From Sophora flavescens (taxonomy: Eukaryota > Streptophyta > Magnoliopsida > Fabales > Fabaceae), in the NCBI GenBank assembly GCA_030762895.1, contig JAUPTC010000141.1, positions 24,597 to 88,596 on the forward strand: a stretch of 64,000 bases of DNA. The letters run 5' to 3'. The stretch's first letter is position 1. Each line of letters begins with the position of its first letter. The notes beneath the pieces are model-generated. The model worked only from the letters and a program-made list of their open reading frames with translations, made no database searches and was not told the DNA's origin. Shown here one piece after another: positions 43,881 through 56,475 of this stretch. Made by a program: the position numbers and the translations under genes.

Positions 43881-46800
43881 CACTAGTGCAGAAAAATGAT
43901 TCCACATCGGTTATTTTTGGCTTTTCACATCGGTTTTCAAACTGATGTTGAAAAGACCGATGTTGTTTATTGTTACTTTTCACATTGGTTTTAAAACCGA
44001 TGTTTAAAGTACAATTTTAACAGTGGTTTTCAACATAACCGATGTGCGAAGTTCATTTGTCACATGGGTAACCTATTGGAAATATCACTTTCCACGTCGG
44101 TTTAGGCTTAAACCGATGTGAAAATTAGACTTTATACATCGGTTTTCAAAAAACCGATGTGAAAATTTCAATTTCCACATCGGTTTTCATAAAAATCGAT
44201 GTGGAAATTTCAGTTTTCACATCGGTTTTTTATTAACTGATGTGTAAAGTCTAATTTTTTTAAAACTCTTTTTTTACATTTCTATCATTCCTTTCCCCTG
44301 TTTCAGTAATGCAGATCAATACCATAATAACATATTATTTAATGCTTATGGGCCTGCTACACGAGTAAACATGAACAGAGAGGTAACTAGTTCGTTAATC
44401 ACTAACTACCACCTGAAAACATTATACAGCCACTACAGAAAATGAAGAAATAAGCTTACACAATCAAACCATCAAATTATCAATCCAAGTATAGGGCGAC
44501 GCAAGTGTAAAGGGATGGATGTTACAATAATTCATAATGCTGTAACACTTGGTTTATTGGTTTAGTTTTACTTTTTTCTATTTGTTATGACTCTTATATT
44601 TTTTAGGGAAAATTGGTTATTTTACCTTTACCTTGATATGCTTGTTGATCTGGCAACAGGGGATGAAAGTTTGTTAAAATTTCCCTTTGATGCATTTTTG
44701 TAACCATCAAATGCTATAAGCTCAGGCCCATGGCCATAATGGAATATACAGAATCATTACAAACAAACTTCTCTCTCTAAACACTCTCTACTCTCTAAAC
44801 TTTTCCTGTGTTCATCGGAGGTTATTCTCAAATTAACTTCCCTATATATACATTGGACTCAGAATACTCGGAGATTAGCTCCCAGAAATCCAAAGTGTTG
44901 TCTCAAAGGATGGGATCAATATCTCCAAAATAAAGAGCAGATATGCATAACACCTTTTAAAGTTATACATACAAACATTCATCTTAACAACTTCAACAAC
45001 CAGTTGCCTTTGAACCTCTGTTTTCCGGTTGGAGTAAGACTACATGAGCAATCTTTAGATGAAAAAAATGAAAAGATATTTATTCTCAATTCAATAAAGT
45101 ACATCCTAATCTTAATCTATTAAATAATTTTAAAAATAAATACATTCTTACGTTTTTAAGTTAGAGATAAATTTATTTTGAATTAACTTCTTTTCTTTCC
45201 ACCAAACCAAATTACCCTTGTAAGAGTGTCACCCCTTTATTTACTATTTTTATTTGAGTCCATCATTTTTTTTTTCAATGAATCAAAAAAAAAAAAACTA
45301 TATGTTGAATCATTAAAATAAAAACGAAGCTCGTGTTCTAAAAATAATCAGAAGTACCAGGAATGTGCAAACTGGGATTCCCAAAGTGCCAACCTTGAAG
45401 GTAAGCAATCACCTCAAAGGCCAAAACAGCCAATGAAGTCACTAGGAACACTCTAATGACTCTAAACAGCAACTTCCCTTTTTCCAACTTGTCTCTCTCA
45501 CTCTCCAAAGCAACCCCATTTCTATGAATCAACCTCTTCTTGATGGCTCCCAGCAATGTCCACAGAACAGTGGCAAGCCAAGTGGCACAGCCAACAGCAC
45601 GATGAGCCTTAAGAAGCAAAACCCATGTGACTTGTTTAGCATTCTTGCCACGGCCTTTCGCTACTGGCCTGAATGCAGCATCTGCACCATTAATCTCCAC
45701 AACAGAGAAATTGGGGTTCTCCATTTTCACCACCACTGGTGTTCCTTTCTGTGTATCCTTTGTCCACCAATTGGAAAAATCCAGTCTTGGAGCCATTTCC
45801 ACTATGGTGGATTAGACACAGATTCACACTTTATAACACTTCACACACAGAACAACACAAGTATATTATATTTATGTATATATATATATATATAGATATA
45901 CACAGAACAAGGACTCAAGACACAAACTTCATCAAAGGGGTCACAAGAAGGCACTAACACACTCATGACAGAGCCTAGATATGCAGTTGTACATGGATGC
46001 AGTTCACCATTAGCCTCACTAACACACTCATGACAGAGCCTCACCATGCAGTTTTCACAGACACAAAATCAAAAATCTAAAAAATCTCAAGAATCTGAAA
46101 AAAGTCACAGATGTTAGGTTTTCGTTCAAACCTTGTTGAGGCGTAACTCAGTATTGAAGAACAAAATCACAGAGGAAGAAACAAAATCTCAGTCAGATCT
46201 GCAGAGGAAGAAACGAAATAGAAGAGGAAGCTAAGTCAAAAGAGAAGAAGAAGACGAATACCTGACGCAAATGGAAGAGGAAAACGCGAGTGGAAGAAGA
46301 AGAAGAATACCTGGAGCAAATGGAAATCGCGAGTGGAAATACAACACAAAACGAGGGAGGGGATGAAAAACAAAGGAATGCTCTGTTCTTAATAGCAAGC
46401 ACAGAAGGTTGTTGGCGGTGAAGCAACCAAACGTGATTTCTGCTCGTAGTTCCTCTCTCCTTAGTGTGCTCGTGCTTCTGCTACCGAGAAAGCTCTCTTT
46501 TCTCAAAAAACTGTCTAGAGTTCATCTATTTTTAGCCTTCGTCAGCATGAACCAAGAGAACTTGAGCAGTTCCTGCTCGTATATTGAAGAGCAGAGCCAA
46601 AACAAAGGAAAAGGGCGCGTGACAGATGGAGGGAATGAAAATAGAAACAAAAAGTAGGGTTTTGTGAAATATTACACATCGGTTATTGAAAAACCGATGT
46701 GGTTAGTAATATTTCACATCGGTTCTATCACAACCGATGTAGAAACTTACGATTTAATTTAAAATTTCATTTTTTTTTAATTTATTACATCGGTTATCTG

Positions 46801-47181
46801 AAAACCGATGTGGTTAATTTATATTACACATCGGTGCAACAAGAACCAATGTGGAAAGATAAAATTTAAATTCTAATTATTTTTTTAATTTTATACATCG
46901 GTTATCGTAAAACCGATGTGGTTAATCTATATATTACACATCGGTTCAAAAAGAGCCAATGTCAAAAGATAAAAATTTACAATTTAAAGTTTTTTTGTTT
47001 TAATTTTGAACATCGGTTAAAATATAACCGATGTGAAAAATATTTACACATCGGTTAATTTTTAAACCGATGTGGAATCCTTTACTTTTAATTTCAAAAA
47101 TGTCACCGCCTCGTTTTACACATCGGTTTTTGGAAAACCGATGTAGAATCTCCGACGTTAAATGCATATTTTACACTAGTG
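43881..47181. mobile_element. CACTA transposon with captured CSLC exon (unit B)
   Basis: CACTAGTGCAGAAAAATG to ATATTTTACACTAGTG, with CAA at 43878-43880 and 47182-47184. It has the same ACATCGGTT subterminal zones as 12219-15520. This copy keeps the captured CSLC reading frame open. Confidence 0.93.
45338..45802 (-). pseudogene. CSLC-like: Captured CSLC N-terminal exon, open in this copy
   Basis: A 154-codon open reading frame runs from MEMAPRLDFSNWW to GTSDYF. It covers the cytosolic N-terminus and two membrane helices of a xyloglucan glucan synthase and stops before the glycosyltransferase domain. The end at GTSDYF-stop probably reads into the former intron: the minus strand reads CCTG/GTACTTCTG, a plausible splice donor. 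If expressed it would give only a truncated membrane peptide. The start codon is the same as that inferred for unit A at 14145. Confidence 0.9.
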
Positions 47182-47266
47182 CAACTTTCAACGGTAGGAT
47201 AATGACCTATAATGGTGGTCACTGCGACTGAGAATTAAGGTTCAGTGCACACAGAGAATTTGACTG
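47182..47266 (+). pseudogene. 18S rRNA 5' fragment, part 2 (unit B)
   Basis: CAACTTTCAACGGTAGGATA and following bases continue the rRNA after the CACTA, as at 15521-15605. Confidence 0.88.
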
Positions 47267-47655
47267 GGGAGATTTTTCATAGAGATAATTAGTGTTGCAC
47301 TATAGTTTTGCATTTACCATTGCATTTTTCATCTATAATATTTCTTCTCTCTGGAATGAAGTAAATTGGGGTTCCACAAGGAGATGCTTCAAAGTCAGTA
47401 CTCAGTATTCCTCTTATTCCACATCTCCCGGTCAGTATTATCCTTAGTTGTGTGGCAAAAGGCTAAATAGGAGAAATTCTTGAAGCACACGGTACCACAA
47501 TCATAAAGAGAAACCTTATGATCTGTTCCCTCACTCTTTTAACCAGTTTCAGACTTCATGTGACCATTCTTGTTCTTGAAGTACAACAAGGATAAAATAG
47601 CATTCATTTCCTTGCATTATAGAGGCACACATCCGCTATGTGGTGCAGGGTCATG

Positions 47656-47781
47656 AGACATTTTGTTTAAACAACTGACGTTAAAATATTAACTATTAAC
47701 GTCAGCTGTATTTACGTCAGACAATATTCTGACGTATAAAATCAATTTTAACTGACGTAAAAAACACTTATTGTACTAGTG
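47656..47781. mobile_element. Truncated CACTA-type terminus (unit B)
   Basis: ACGTCAG/CTGACGT motifs followed by TTATTGTACTAGTG. The motifs are more regular than in unit A because two CTGACG copies are intact. Confidence 0.55.
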
Positions 47782-48018
47782 ATGAATATTAAAATAATAA
47801 AAAAACCCAGCTTGCACAAAGATTGATGCGGGATGAGAGAATCCACCCATGTGAAATTTGATCCTTGCAACAAAGTGTCAATGGGAAGATAAATTTCTCA
47901 TAAATCTTAACAAGTAGAATTTCAATACTTCAAAATTTAAGAATTTAAAGTGGAAGTCTGCATGTACGTTTATGCAACGATTTAATTGTGCAATACAATG
48001 GTACATTCATCTATCGCA

Positions 48019-49705
48019 CTATCTTCCATACATTCTAGAAATTGATACATCATTTAAGGTGTGATATTCTTGCCTGCTGTTTGGAAGCTCTGGCTCTTCC
48101 ACAACCACATTGATGAAGAATGCTGGCTGCTTTGGTTGGGGAAGTTGGATTGTATCATTAGATAGAAAAGAAACAACATCTAACATGGTAGGTCTATCTG
48201 TTGCTTGATCTTGTACACACATGAGGCCTATATGAATACATCTCAAAACTTCATTCTCAGTACTTGACTCATTTATTGCTGGGTCTTTTAGGTCGAGAGC
48301 TCTACCTTCGTTCCAGAGCTGCCATGCCTACAAGAATCCCAACATCTACATAAAAATTATGAACTACTGATAAAGCATAGATTTTATGAACTAGTCATTT
48401 AGGAAACTTACATATCCTATGAGGTTGAGTGGGCGATCTGAATGGTAGAGACTATTATTCTTCTTGCCACTAAGAATCTCTAGTAGTAGTACACCAAAGC
48501 TAAATACATCAGTTTTGATTGATACAACGCCGTTCATTGCATACTACTGGAGACATGTACCCACTGTAATGATGATTGCAACATGAAAGAGTGTTAGCTT
48601 AATGATACATAGAAGGCATTAAAAATTTTGAAAATGCATGATCATTTATAAACTTACTATGTACCGACGACTCTATTTGTGTTTTCTTCTAATCCTTTTA
48701 CACCAAATATTCGAGCCATTCCGAAGTCAGATATTTTAGGATTCATATCTTCATCAAGTAATATATTGCTTGCTTTCAGGTCCCGGTGTATCACCTTTAG
48801 TCTTGAATACTTGTGAAGATAAAGAAGTCCTTGAGCAATGCCTCCAATGATGTTCAAGCGTTTTTTCCAGTCTAGGAAATCCACTCTAGTTGAATCTGTT
48901 TCAAAGTAAAGAAGCTTAATTATTAACATGCTACAATATGCTAACATTTTCAAGATTTGTAATTTTTTTTTAAGATAAAAGACAGCCTACCAAATAGGTA
49001 GAAGTCCAAACTCTTGTTTGACATGTACTCATAGACTAAAATTCTTTCATCTCTCTGGATGCAGAACCCTAAAAGCTTTACAAGATTAGTATGCTGGAGT
49101 TTGGCCATGAGTTTAGCTTCATTTTTAAACTCTATGAGCCCTTGTCCTGAACTTTTAGAAAGTCTCTTTATTGCTACATCTTGCTCATCACTTAAAGTTC
49201 CCTGAAAGTGTTATTACTAATAAGTTATATCAATTCATATCCATAAAGCTTCTTTTTAAGCTAAGTATGCAGATATTACCTTGTAAACAGGACCAAAACC
49301 ACCTTCTCCTAGCTTATTAGCAACTGAGAAATTTCCTGTTGCAGCAACAATGGTTTCAAAACTGAATATTTCGACCTCATTGCTTGTCTTTTCCTTTTTC
49401 TTATTTTTTCTGGCTTTTCCGTACATGGAAAGCATTGCATTACCTCCAATCTCATGTAATAACTTCTTCTTCATCATTTTCCTATTCACTAAAGGTGTGA
49501 CATGAAAATATTAGTTATAGATAAAAAATGCCTTGAACTCATTAAATCATAGTTAAAATTATTATACTATAGCTACCTTTAGCTTTGTATTTTCTCCACA
49601 AGGCACGAGCCGCACGACACAAATAGAAGATCACAGGTATTGCAAGGGCTGCTCCCACCGAAATGATAAGCCATATCCACCACCTGTTTACTGCAGCGCA
49701 CAGGG
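48019..49705 (-). pseudogene. S-domain-type receptor-like kinase relic (unit B)
   Basis: It has the same exons as 16357-18045. Here the C-terminal exon reads cleanly through QPAFFINVVVEEPELPNSRQ, and the EYM codons lack the TATA insertion of unit A. A one-base insertion near 48544 breaks SPEYAM, which is intact in unit A. Combining the two units, every kinase motif (glycine loop, VAIK lysine, HRD, DFG, SPE) is visible, but no ectodomain lies upstream. Confidence 0.85.
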
Positions 49706-49942
49706 AGATAAATTCAATTCTAAAAGAGAAATGCTATTTAGCACGAGAGGAAACACATACCACAGTTACTTATTTTGCCTGTTATTTAAAAGCCTTAATT
49801 ATATACTATAAGACTTATTGATCCCAATTTTTTTAAAATTATTTTTAAAAGTCCTTTTATAACATAAATGTTGAAGGAAAAGCAACTTTTTTATCTCTCT
49901 CTTAAACAACATAAACATAAAAGGCTAAAGGTTAAAGTAATA

Positions 49943-50209
49943 TTTTAGTCCCTATACATTATACGAATTCTCGATTTGGTCCCTATACATAAAAAATTAT
50001 TAAAATGGTCCATATACATACAGAAAGTCTCCATTTGGTCCCTATACGTTACCCGTTTGATCCCTACACTAGCAAAAAATTATCAAATCAGTCCCTAAAA
50101 ATTTGTACGGCAGAGACCAAATGGAGACTTTTTGTACATATAAGGATCATTTTAATAATTTTTTATGTATAGGGACCAAATCGAGAATTCGTGTCATGTA
50201 TAGGGACCC
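49943..50209. mobile_element. Long-inverted-repeat MITE (unit B)
   Basis: TTTAGTCCCTATACATTATA to GTATAGGGACC, with arms that pair through GAATTCTCGATTTGGTCCC. The right arm has GAATTC where unit A has a rearranged stretch. Confidence 0.72.
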
Positions 50210-50211
50210 TT

Positions 50212-50811
50212 AAGGATAGGTTGACATCAGCACCAGTGTTAGTTTTGCCAGATCCTAGTGAACCCTTCGTAGTTTACTGTGATGCTTCTAAGCATGGGTT
50301 AGGCGGTGTGTTGATGCAGAATGGTAAGGTAGTTGTTTATGCTTCTAGGCAGTTGAAAACCCATGAGAAGAACTACCCTACCCATGACCTAGAACTAGGA
50401 GCTGTGGTATTTGCCCTAAAGATCTGGAGGCATTACCTGTATGGAGCGAGGTTTGAGGTTTTTAGTGATCATAGTAGTTTAAGGTATCTCTTTGATCAAA
50501 AGGAGCTGAATATGAGGCAGCCTAGGTGGATGGAGTTCTTAAAGGATTATGACTTCGAGCTGACCTATCACCCAGGAAAGGCCAATGTGGTGGCAGATGC
50601 CTTAAGTAGGAAAACCTTGCATGTCTCCGCTTTGATGGTTAGGGAGATGGATCTGATTGAGGAGTTTAGAGATTTTAGTCTAGCTTGTGAAGTCACCCAT
50701 AAGAGTATTAGGCTTGGAACCTTGAAGGTTACCAACAGCTTGATGGATCAGATTAGAGAAGGTCAGAAGTTAGATAAGTTTCTCTTAGACCAGCGAGAGT
50801 TGCTTGCTTAG
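50212..50811 (+). pseudogene. Tekay RNase H domain (unit B)
   Basis: An open frame of about 200 codons starts at the MITE junction with LKDRLTSAPVLVLPDPSEP, then VVYCDASKHGLGGVL, SDHSSLRYLFD and VVADALSRK. It is longer than in unit A because CAG/CTG sites at 50232-50280 are intact. It ends at the same TAG that replaces a Gln codon. Confidence 0.87.
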
Positions 50812-50849
50812 GGTAGAGACCTAGCTTTAAGGATGCAAGTGATGGGGTC

Positions 50850-51715
50850 TTGAGGTTTAAGGATAGAGTGTGCATATCGGATGTTCCTAAGTTTAGGAAG
50901 TTGATCCTTGAAGAGGGACATAGGAGTGGGTTGAGTGTGCACCCAGGTGCCACCAAAATGTATCAAGACCTTAAGAGGATGTTTTGGTGGCCTAGGATGA
51001 AAAAGGATGTGGCTGAGTTTGTGTATGCTTGCTTAGTGTGTCAGAAGATCAAGATAGAACACCAAAAGCCTTCAGGTAAGTTGCAACCTTTGAGTGTCCC
51101 AGAATGGAAATGGGATAGCATCTCCATGGATTTTGTGTCTGGACTCTCTATGACTCCAACTGATTTTGAGGCTATATGGATTGTTGTGGATAGATTGACT
51201 AAGTCTGCCCATTTCATCCCTATGAATATGGTTTATCCATTAGAGAAGTTGACTAAGTTGTACATCAAGGAAATAGTCAGGCTACATGGTGTACCCTCTA
51301 GCATAGTTTTGGATAGAGATCTGAGGTTTACCTCCAGATTTTGGGATAGTTTGCAGAATGCGTTAGGGACAAAGCTTAGGCTTAGTTCAGCTTATCACCC
51401 ACGAGCGATGGGCAGTCTGAGAGGACCATCAGTCATCAGAGGACTTGTTGAGAGCTTGTGTGCTAGAACAGTCTGGTAGTTGGGAGGAGATGTAGGACAC
51501 CCTTGTGTTAGAATGAACCTGATGACAATGTGGTACTAGGACCTGACAACAGAAAAGTGAGGATGATTCAGGAAAAGTCAAAAGTGGCACAAAGTAGGCA
51601 AAGGAGCTACCGTGACAAAAGGAGGAAGGCGCTGGAATTCCAGGAAGGTGATCATGTGTCCTTGAGAGTTACTCCAACGACTGCAGTTTGTAGAGCGATG
51701 AAAGCAAGCAAGCCA
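50850..51715 (+). pseudogene. Tekay integrase (unit B)
   Basis: Zinc-binding and core motifs are as in unit A. At the Glu motif this copy reads CACCCACGAGCGATGG where unit A has CACCCACAGACTGATGG, so the frame shifts before the catalytic Glu. The C-terminal part (RRKALEFQEGDHVSLRV) is open at 51530-51710. Confidence 0.85.
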
Positions 51716-52023
51716 TCTGTTATCAGGAGATCCGAGTCTTTCCTACCTTGGTGAACAAGTGCAGAATCTTTGAGGATGCTTACGAGGTGAGACAACGTCT
51801 AACCCACAGTAGGCAGAGACTTCAAGCAGAATGGCAAGGAATCACAGTTCTCAGCAGGTAAACCTAAGAATGGGGTTCTCCTAAACATGTCAGATTTGGA
51901 AAACGTGGAGAAGATCACTATACCCATCAATGCAAGGAGCCGAACATCATCTGTTTCAAGTGTGGCAAGTATGGTCACCTCAGCCGGAACTGTAAAGGAG
52001 AAAAGACAGAACCACAGCGCTAA
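51716..52023 (+). pseudogene. Misplaced Tekay gag fragment with zinc knuckle (unit B)
   Basis: LVNKCRIFEDAYE and CFKCGKYGHLSRNC (51952-51993) follow the integrase C-terminus, as in unit A. Confidence 0.82.
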
Positions 52024-52171
52024 CAGGAATTAGAGTGCGTAGCGGAGACGTAGTGGAGCTAGAGCCTCCAAGTATGTGGACTCAACCCAAGGTATGCTCC
52101 TAATTGGTGAAAGTTTAATCAGTTAAGGTGATAGAAATTTTGAGGACAAAATTTTTATAAGGGGGTGGAAT

Positions 52172-54602
52172 TGTAACACCCTTCTTTTCACTAAGTGCTT
52201 TCCTTAAGCGTGTTTTGTTAAGTTTGTTGGTTGGTTAAGGTCTTAGTGGGATTTTTGGCTCAAAAATCCCTTTCTGGTAGATGAGCACGCCCGTGCTCAT
52301 TAGCCAACACGCCCGTGCTCAACAGTGAACACGCCCGTGCTCAACAGCAACAGTGAGCACGTCCGTGCTCAATGTGCTGACCACGTCTCGGTGATGCTAA
52401 GTTAAGCACGACCGTGCTCAGTGGGGAGCAGACCGTGCTCAGGTGCAACCTTTATATAGTTGGCGCAGAAACCGAGGGTTACGTTTTAACCCTACTTTCT
52501 GACGTCAACCATCACCTAGTGCGGCCAGAGCAGTCTTCTTCCCCCTTCTACCAAACTCAACTAGTTCTTAGAGTTTTGAAGACCTTGGGAGACCATTGTT
52601 TATCAGTATCAACCGGTATTGGTAATGGTAACGTTCCTTTTCTGTTTCCTTTCTCTTGTGAATTGGGAACTGATTAGTTTATTTTTTAGTTAACCAAGGC
52701 GTAGAATCGGATTGAGCCGCTCATGGGGACGTGATCCCAGTTGTTGTTAGGAGCTAACGTTTGGAACCTTCGATCCAGGTATGGGGAGAAGGGTAGTGTA
52801 TATCATAGGCATTGGGGGTAGTGTAAGGTAAAAGGGGTTCCCATGACCCCGGTTTGTTGTGTATGTGTATATGATTAATATGATGGTTTGTTTGATTATG
52901 ATAACATGATCTTGGTTGTTAATATGTTGTTTATATGCCTATGTTCATACTACATTCTTGATGTTTATGTTGGTTGTATGAACATGATGATATGTTGATG
53001 GTTGCTATTGGAATAATGTTGTTGGTTGAATGGTTGATACCATGATTGTGATGATAGTGTTGTTACTATGTTGATAATGGTGTTTAGTCCTAGAATATGT
53101 TGTTAACTGGCTGAGGATCAATAGAATTAATCCCTAAATTTAATCGGCTAAAATTGATGTTGAACTCTGCCAAGAACAGGACCGTCGTGCATTGAGCACG
53201 CCCGTACTCCCAGTTTGAATTTTGGAAAATGATCGTGCATTCAGCACGATCGTACAGCAGAGGAGCATGCCCGTGCAGCTGAGCACGACCGTGCTCCACT
53301 TAAGTGGCAGCACACCCGTGCTGGGGTTAAGCACAACCATGCTCACCCCTCTGGACAGAATCTGAGATTAAGGACTTAAACCGGGGTCTTTAACCCCAAT
53401 CTCCCCAAACGATGATGATGACATAGTTAATCAATGATGAAGGTTGGATCACTTAATTAAAGATTAATTAAGATGGTTAAGTCGGTAACCGTTGGGTTAC
53501 TGCACGTCGATGAGTTGTACCTTGGTGCTTTTTAGTCAAGGGAACCTTGACCCCGCGGTTTGGGTCTAAGGTGCTGTTGATGTTGTACCTTGGTTGCCGA
53601 GATTTTGATCCAAGGGGGACCTTGACTCGGTTGGGTCTAATGTGTTGCGGTTGATTCCTCTAAAGGTTTAAATGTTGCGGTAGATTCTGCTGCGGTCGAT
53701 TCCGTTGAAGTCTTCGGTTGATTCGATTGAAGCAAAAGGAGGTGGCGGTTGCCCGTTGTTTGTTGTATGCTGCATGCATCATTGGAGATATTGTTGTTGG
53801 TAGATGATCGACATAGGGGAGGTCGTCCTAGAGTACGACGATCTGGCCATCCACGGTAGGTTACCCAAGGTTTGGTAACCATTTGACGAGACATTCGTTG
53901 GTTTGACGCGTTGGCTATCCAAGGAGTAGATTCTCCGGCATTGAGTAGATTCTCAATGTGGATATTTAACTCCAAGTCATTTATCCCGAAGTTAGTGTGG
54001 ATCTACATGCATGTTGGAGTAGTGGAGTAGTGTTGTATTGCACTGCATAGCATACTTGGTTGATATGATGTTGATTGGATGTTGATATATATAACTATGT
54101 TGACGTATGTTATGATGATTCTATGTTGTATGTTTTACCTTGCTTCCTATCTCCATGCTGTATATGTTTACGTGATTCTTACTCCCCATTGTTTGTTTGT
54201 TTGTTTGGCCTGATCGGCAGCTTGCAGAGAATGGCGAGCAGTCAGGAGAGGAGTGACTATGAGGAGCCACCACTCATAGTTAGGGTTTTCCCCTTTCAGT
54301 TAGTTTGTTAGTTTCAGTTGTATTCTGAGGATTTTTTTCCGAAACAGTTATACCAGCTCTGTATGTGACATCGGGGTTAGGTTATGTTGTTTATCTTTGT
54401 TATGTTTTAATTATTTTAAACATGTTTTAATTTCCGCGTTGTGAACTAGTTCATGTGGGACCTTTCTACCATGGGTAAATGTTTTATTTTATCCTGTAAA
54501 TGCATGTTTTGTTTTATATCTTTATCTTTTATGCTTTATAACATGCGGGGTAGCATTGTGTCACACGACCACTCCCCGCCCTCGTTAGCCCCGGGTGTCA
54601 CA
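52172..54602 (+). repeat. Tekay 3' LTR (unit B)
   Basis: TGTAACACCC to GGGTGTCACA, 2431 bp, with the two GAGCACGCCCGTGCTC clusters (52281-52445 and 53185-53345). Confidence 0.85.
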
Positions 54603-55300
54603 CCTGCTACTATTAGTTCTGTTTCACCCCCTCTGTGCTGCAACATTTTGTGCATTGAACCCCATAATTTGATGAGAGGGAGGATCTAATCAACTTTAAA
54701 TGTGAGGTTGATCTGACTATTTTGGATTGCCTGAGAGAACCTGAAGAGGCTTGTAGGGTTGCTCACACATGTTGAACTGGATTTTGGTGAACAAGCATTT
54801 GTTGGGCAAAAGGGTGTTGTGTGTGGTGTAAGTCCAAGGGTTGTTGTGGAGAATATGAAACACTGAGTTGATTTCTGTTTTGTGCTGTTTCCAAGTGTTG
54901 TTTCTTTGTGTGTCTTTTTCTTGTGTGTATTTCTTTTTTAATCACTTAGAAATAAGAGTTATTTTACTTTCCTTTACTTATTTGTTGAGTGTTCTCAAGT
55001 GATTTTAGTATCATTACTATTTGGTTTTAGCTTAAAGTAGGATTTATTCTGACATGTGTCATTTTGGTTAGTTTGTTTCTGTTTTGTTGTGTTAATTGAG
55101 GCTGATAGAACTTTGTGTTTGACCAGGATAACAATGAAGTCATGAGTTAGCTGAAAAGGAAAATGCTTTAGGATACTACAGCTTTTGAAAAGTGCATTCA
55201 CTAAAAGACAAAAATGCCAGCTCCACGATCTCTTTCTGTGGATGGTCCCTAGATGATAAAGACGTGTCCCACGTGTCGGTTGAAGATATTTTTGTGTACT
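54603..55300. other. Flank between Tekay LTR and third Athila element (unit B)
   Basis: It contains the unrecognised codon-like stretch EREDLINFKCEVDLTILDCL (about 54675-54735 plus frame) and the G-box CCCACGTGTC (55268-55277). It ends with GTACT (55296-55300). Confidence 0.5.
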
Positions 55301-56475
55301 TGATGGGCTCCGGCAGGTGTACCGGATCGAAGCAAGTAATAAAAACACGACAAGTAAATTACCGAGATCGAGCACAAGGATTGGGTGGTCCATTATTATC
55401 AATATTTAAGGGAAACAATTAGGATTGACCAAGTCAAGAGAGAGAGAGTTTGTTGTGAAATCAAGTAGTAACCAATATCGAGTATCAAGCAAGAGTTTAA
55501 TCAAAGCAGTAACAAATAGTAAAAGTTGTGACTTAAGAATGGGGAAGATCTAAGGTCACGAATCCACCAACCCAATTAAACACAGATCAAAAGTGATTAT
55601 TTTCTATCCCTAGGTTCAATTACATGCCAATCAAGAACCCAAAATTATCCTAATGTCTCGGTCGAGCACAAGAGAAAATGCCTAAACATGCCAATCAACT
55701 ATATTTCTATGATGACAAACATGCAAGATTCATTAAGTTCTTGGTTCCCTATAACAATTGCACAAATATCCTATTATATATCTATCAATATTCAACTTGT
55801 GTTCTTAATTAAAATCTGAAAGCACGAATCTCCGGTCGGACTCATCACGCTTGACAAATTAACCACGAGCTCATATGATCAACAAATACAAAACAGAATA
55901 AAGAAACAAGAATTGAGAAATAGGGACTAGAAAACATCACAGTTTCACTATGCCGTCATGAGTGGCTTCATCGCTTCCTCAGAAAAGAGGATTCGTTCCT
56001 CATAGCGTGCTTCAACATTCTTAATCCAAAAGAAAACATGAAATAAAACATGTAAACCTAAACGAGATGCATCTCACTGGGTGAGAAGGTGCTAGTGGGG
56101 CGAGCACTTAAGTTTGGCTCCATTCTGAATTAGAAACCTCGCGGGGTTAGGCCTGTCTCGCAGGGCGAGACTGAAAGGTCTTCAAAATCGTGTATCTAGC
56201 TTGCAGGGCGAGACCTTGAAAATTTCCTTTTGCTTGTTTTCTTCAATTTTTCCAAGTTTTCTTGAGCTTCACTTTTAACCTGAAAATAAAAGTAACGCTC
56301 AGTTCTTTATTTGATCTAGAAAATAGTGAAAATATCTAAAAATTACTCCTAAGACTCAAAATGTCGCTCAGAACAATTAAGCCAAATTTGGGATAAGACG
56401 AGAATGAACTCGTGCAATTGGTATCAAAATTGAGGTCTTTCTAGTCATAAAACTAGATGAACCAAAGGTTCATCA
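55301..56475 (-). repeat. Athila 3' LTR (unit B)
   Basis: TGATGGGCTCC to AGGTTCATCA, 1175 bp, matching 23646-24821. Confidence 0.88.

Larger units (their letters stand above)
50210..54602 (+). mobile_element. Tekay-like Gypsy remnant (unit B)
   Basis: It has the same order as 18549-22946: RNase H, integrase, misplaced gag fragment, polypurine tract and LTR 52172-54602 (TGTAACACCC to GGGTGTCACA). Confidence 0.85.

Noticed and set aside
45338..45802. CSLC-like open reading frame as a functional gene
   Set aside because: Only the first exon is present, inside a CACTA element, with no catalytic domain and no following exons.
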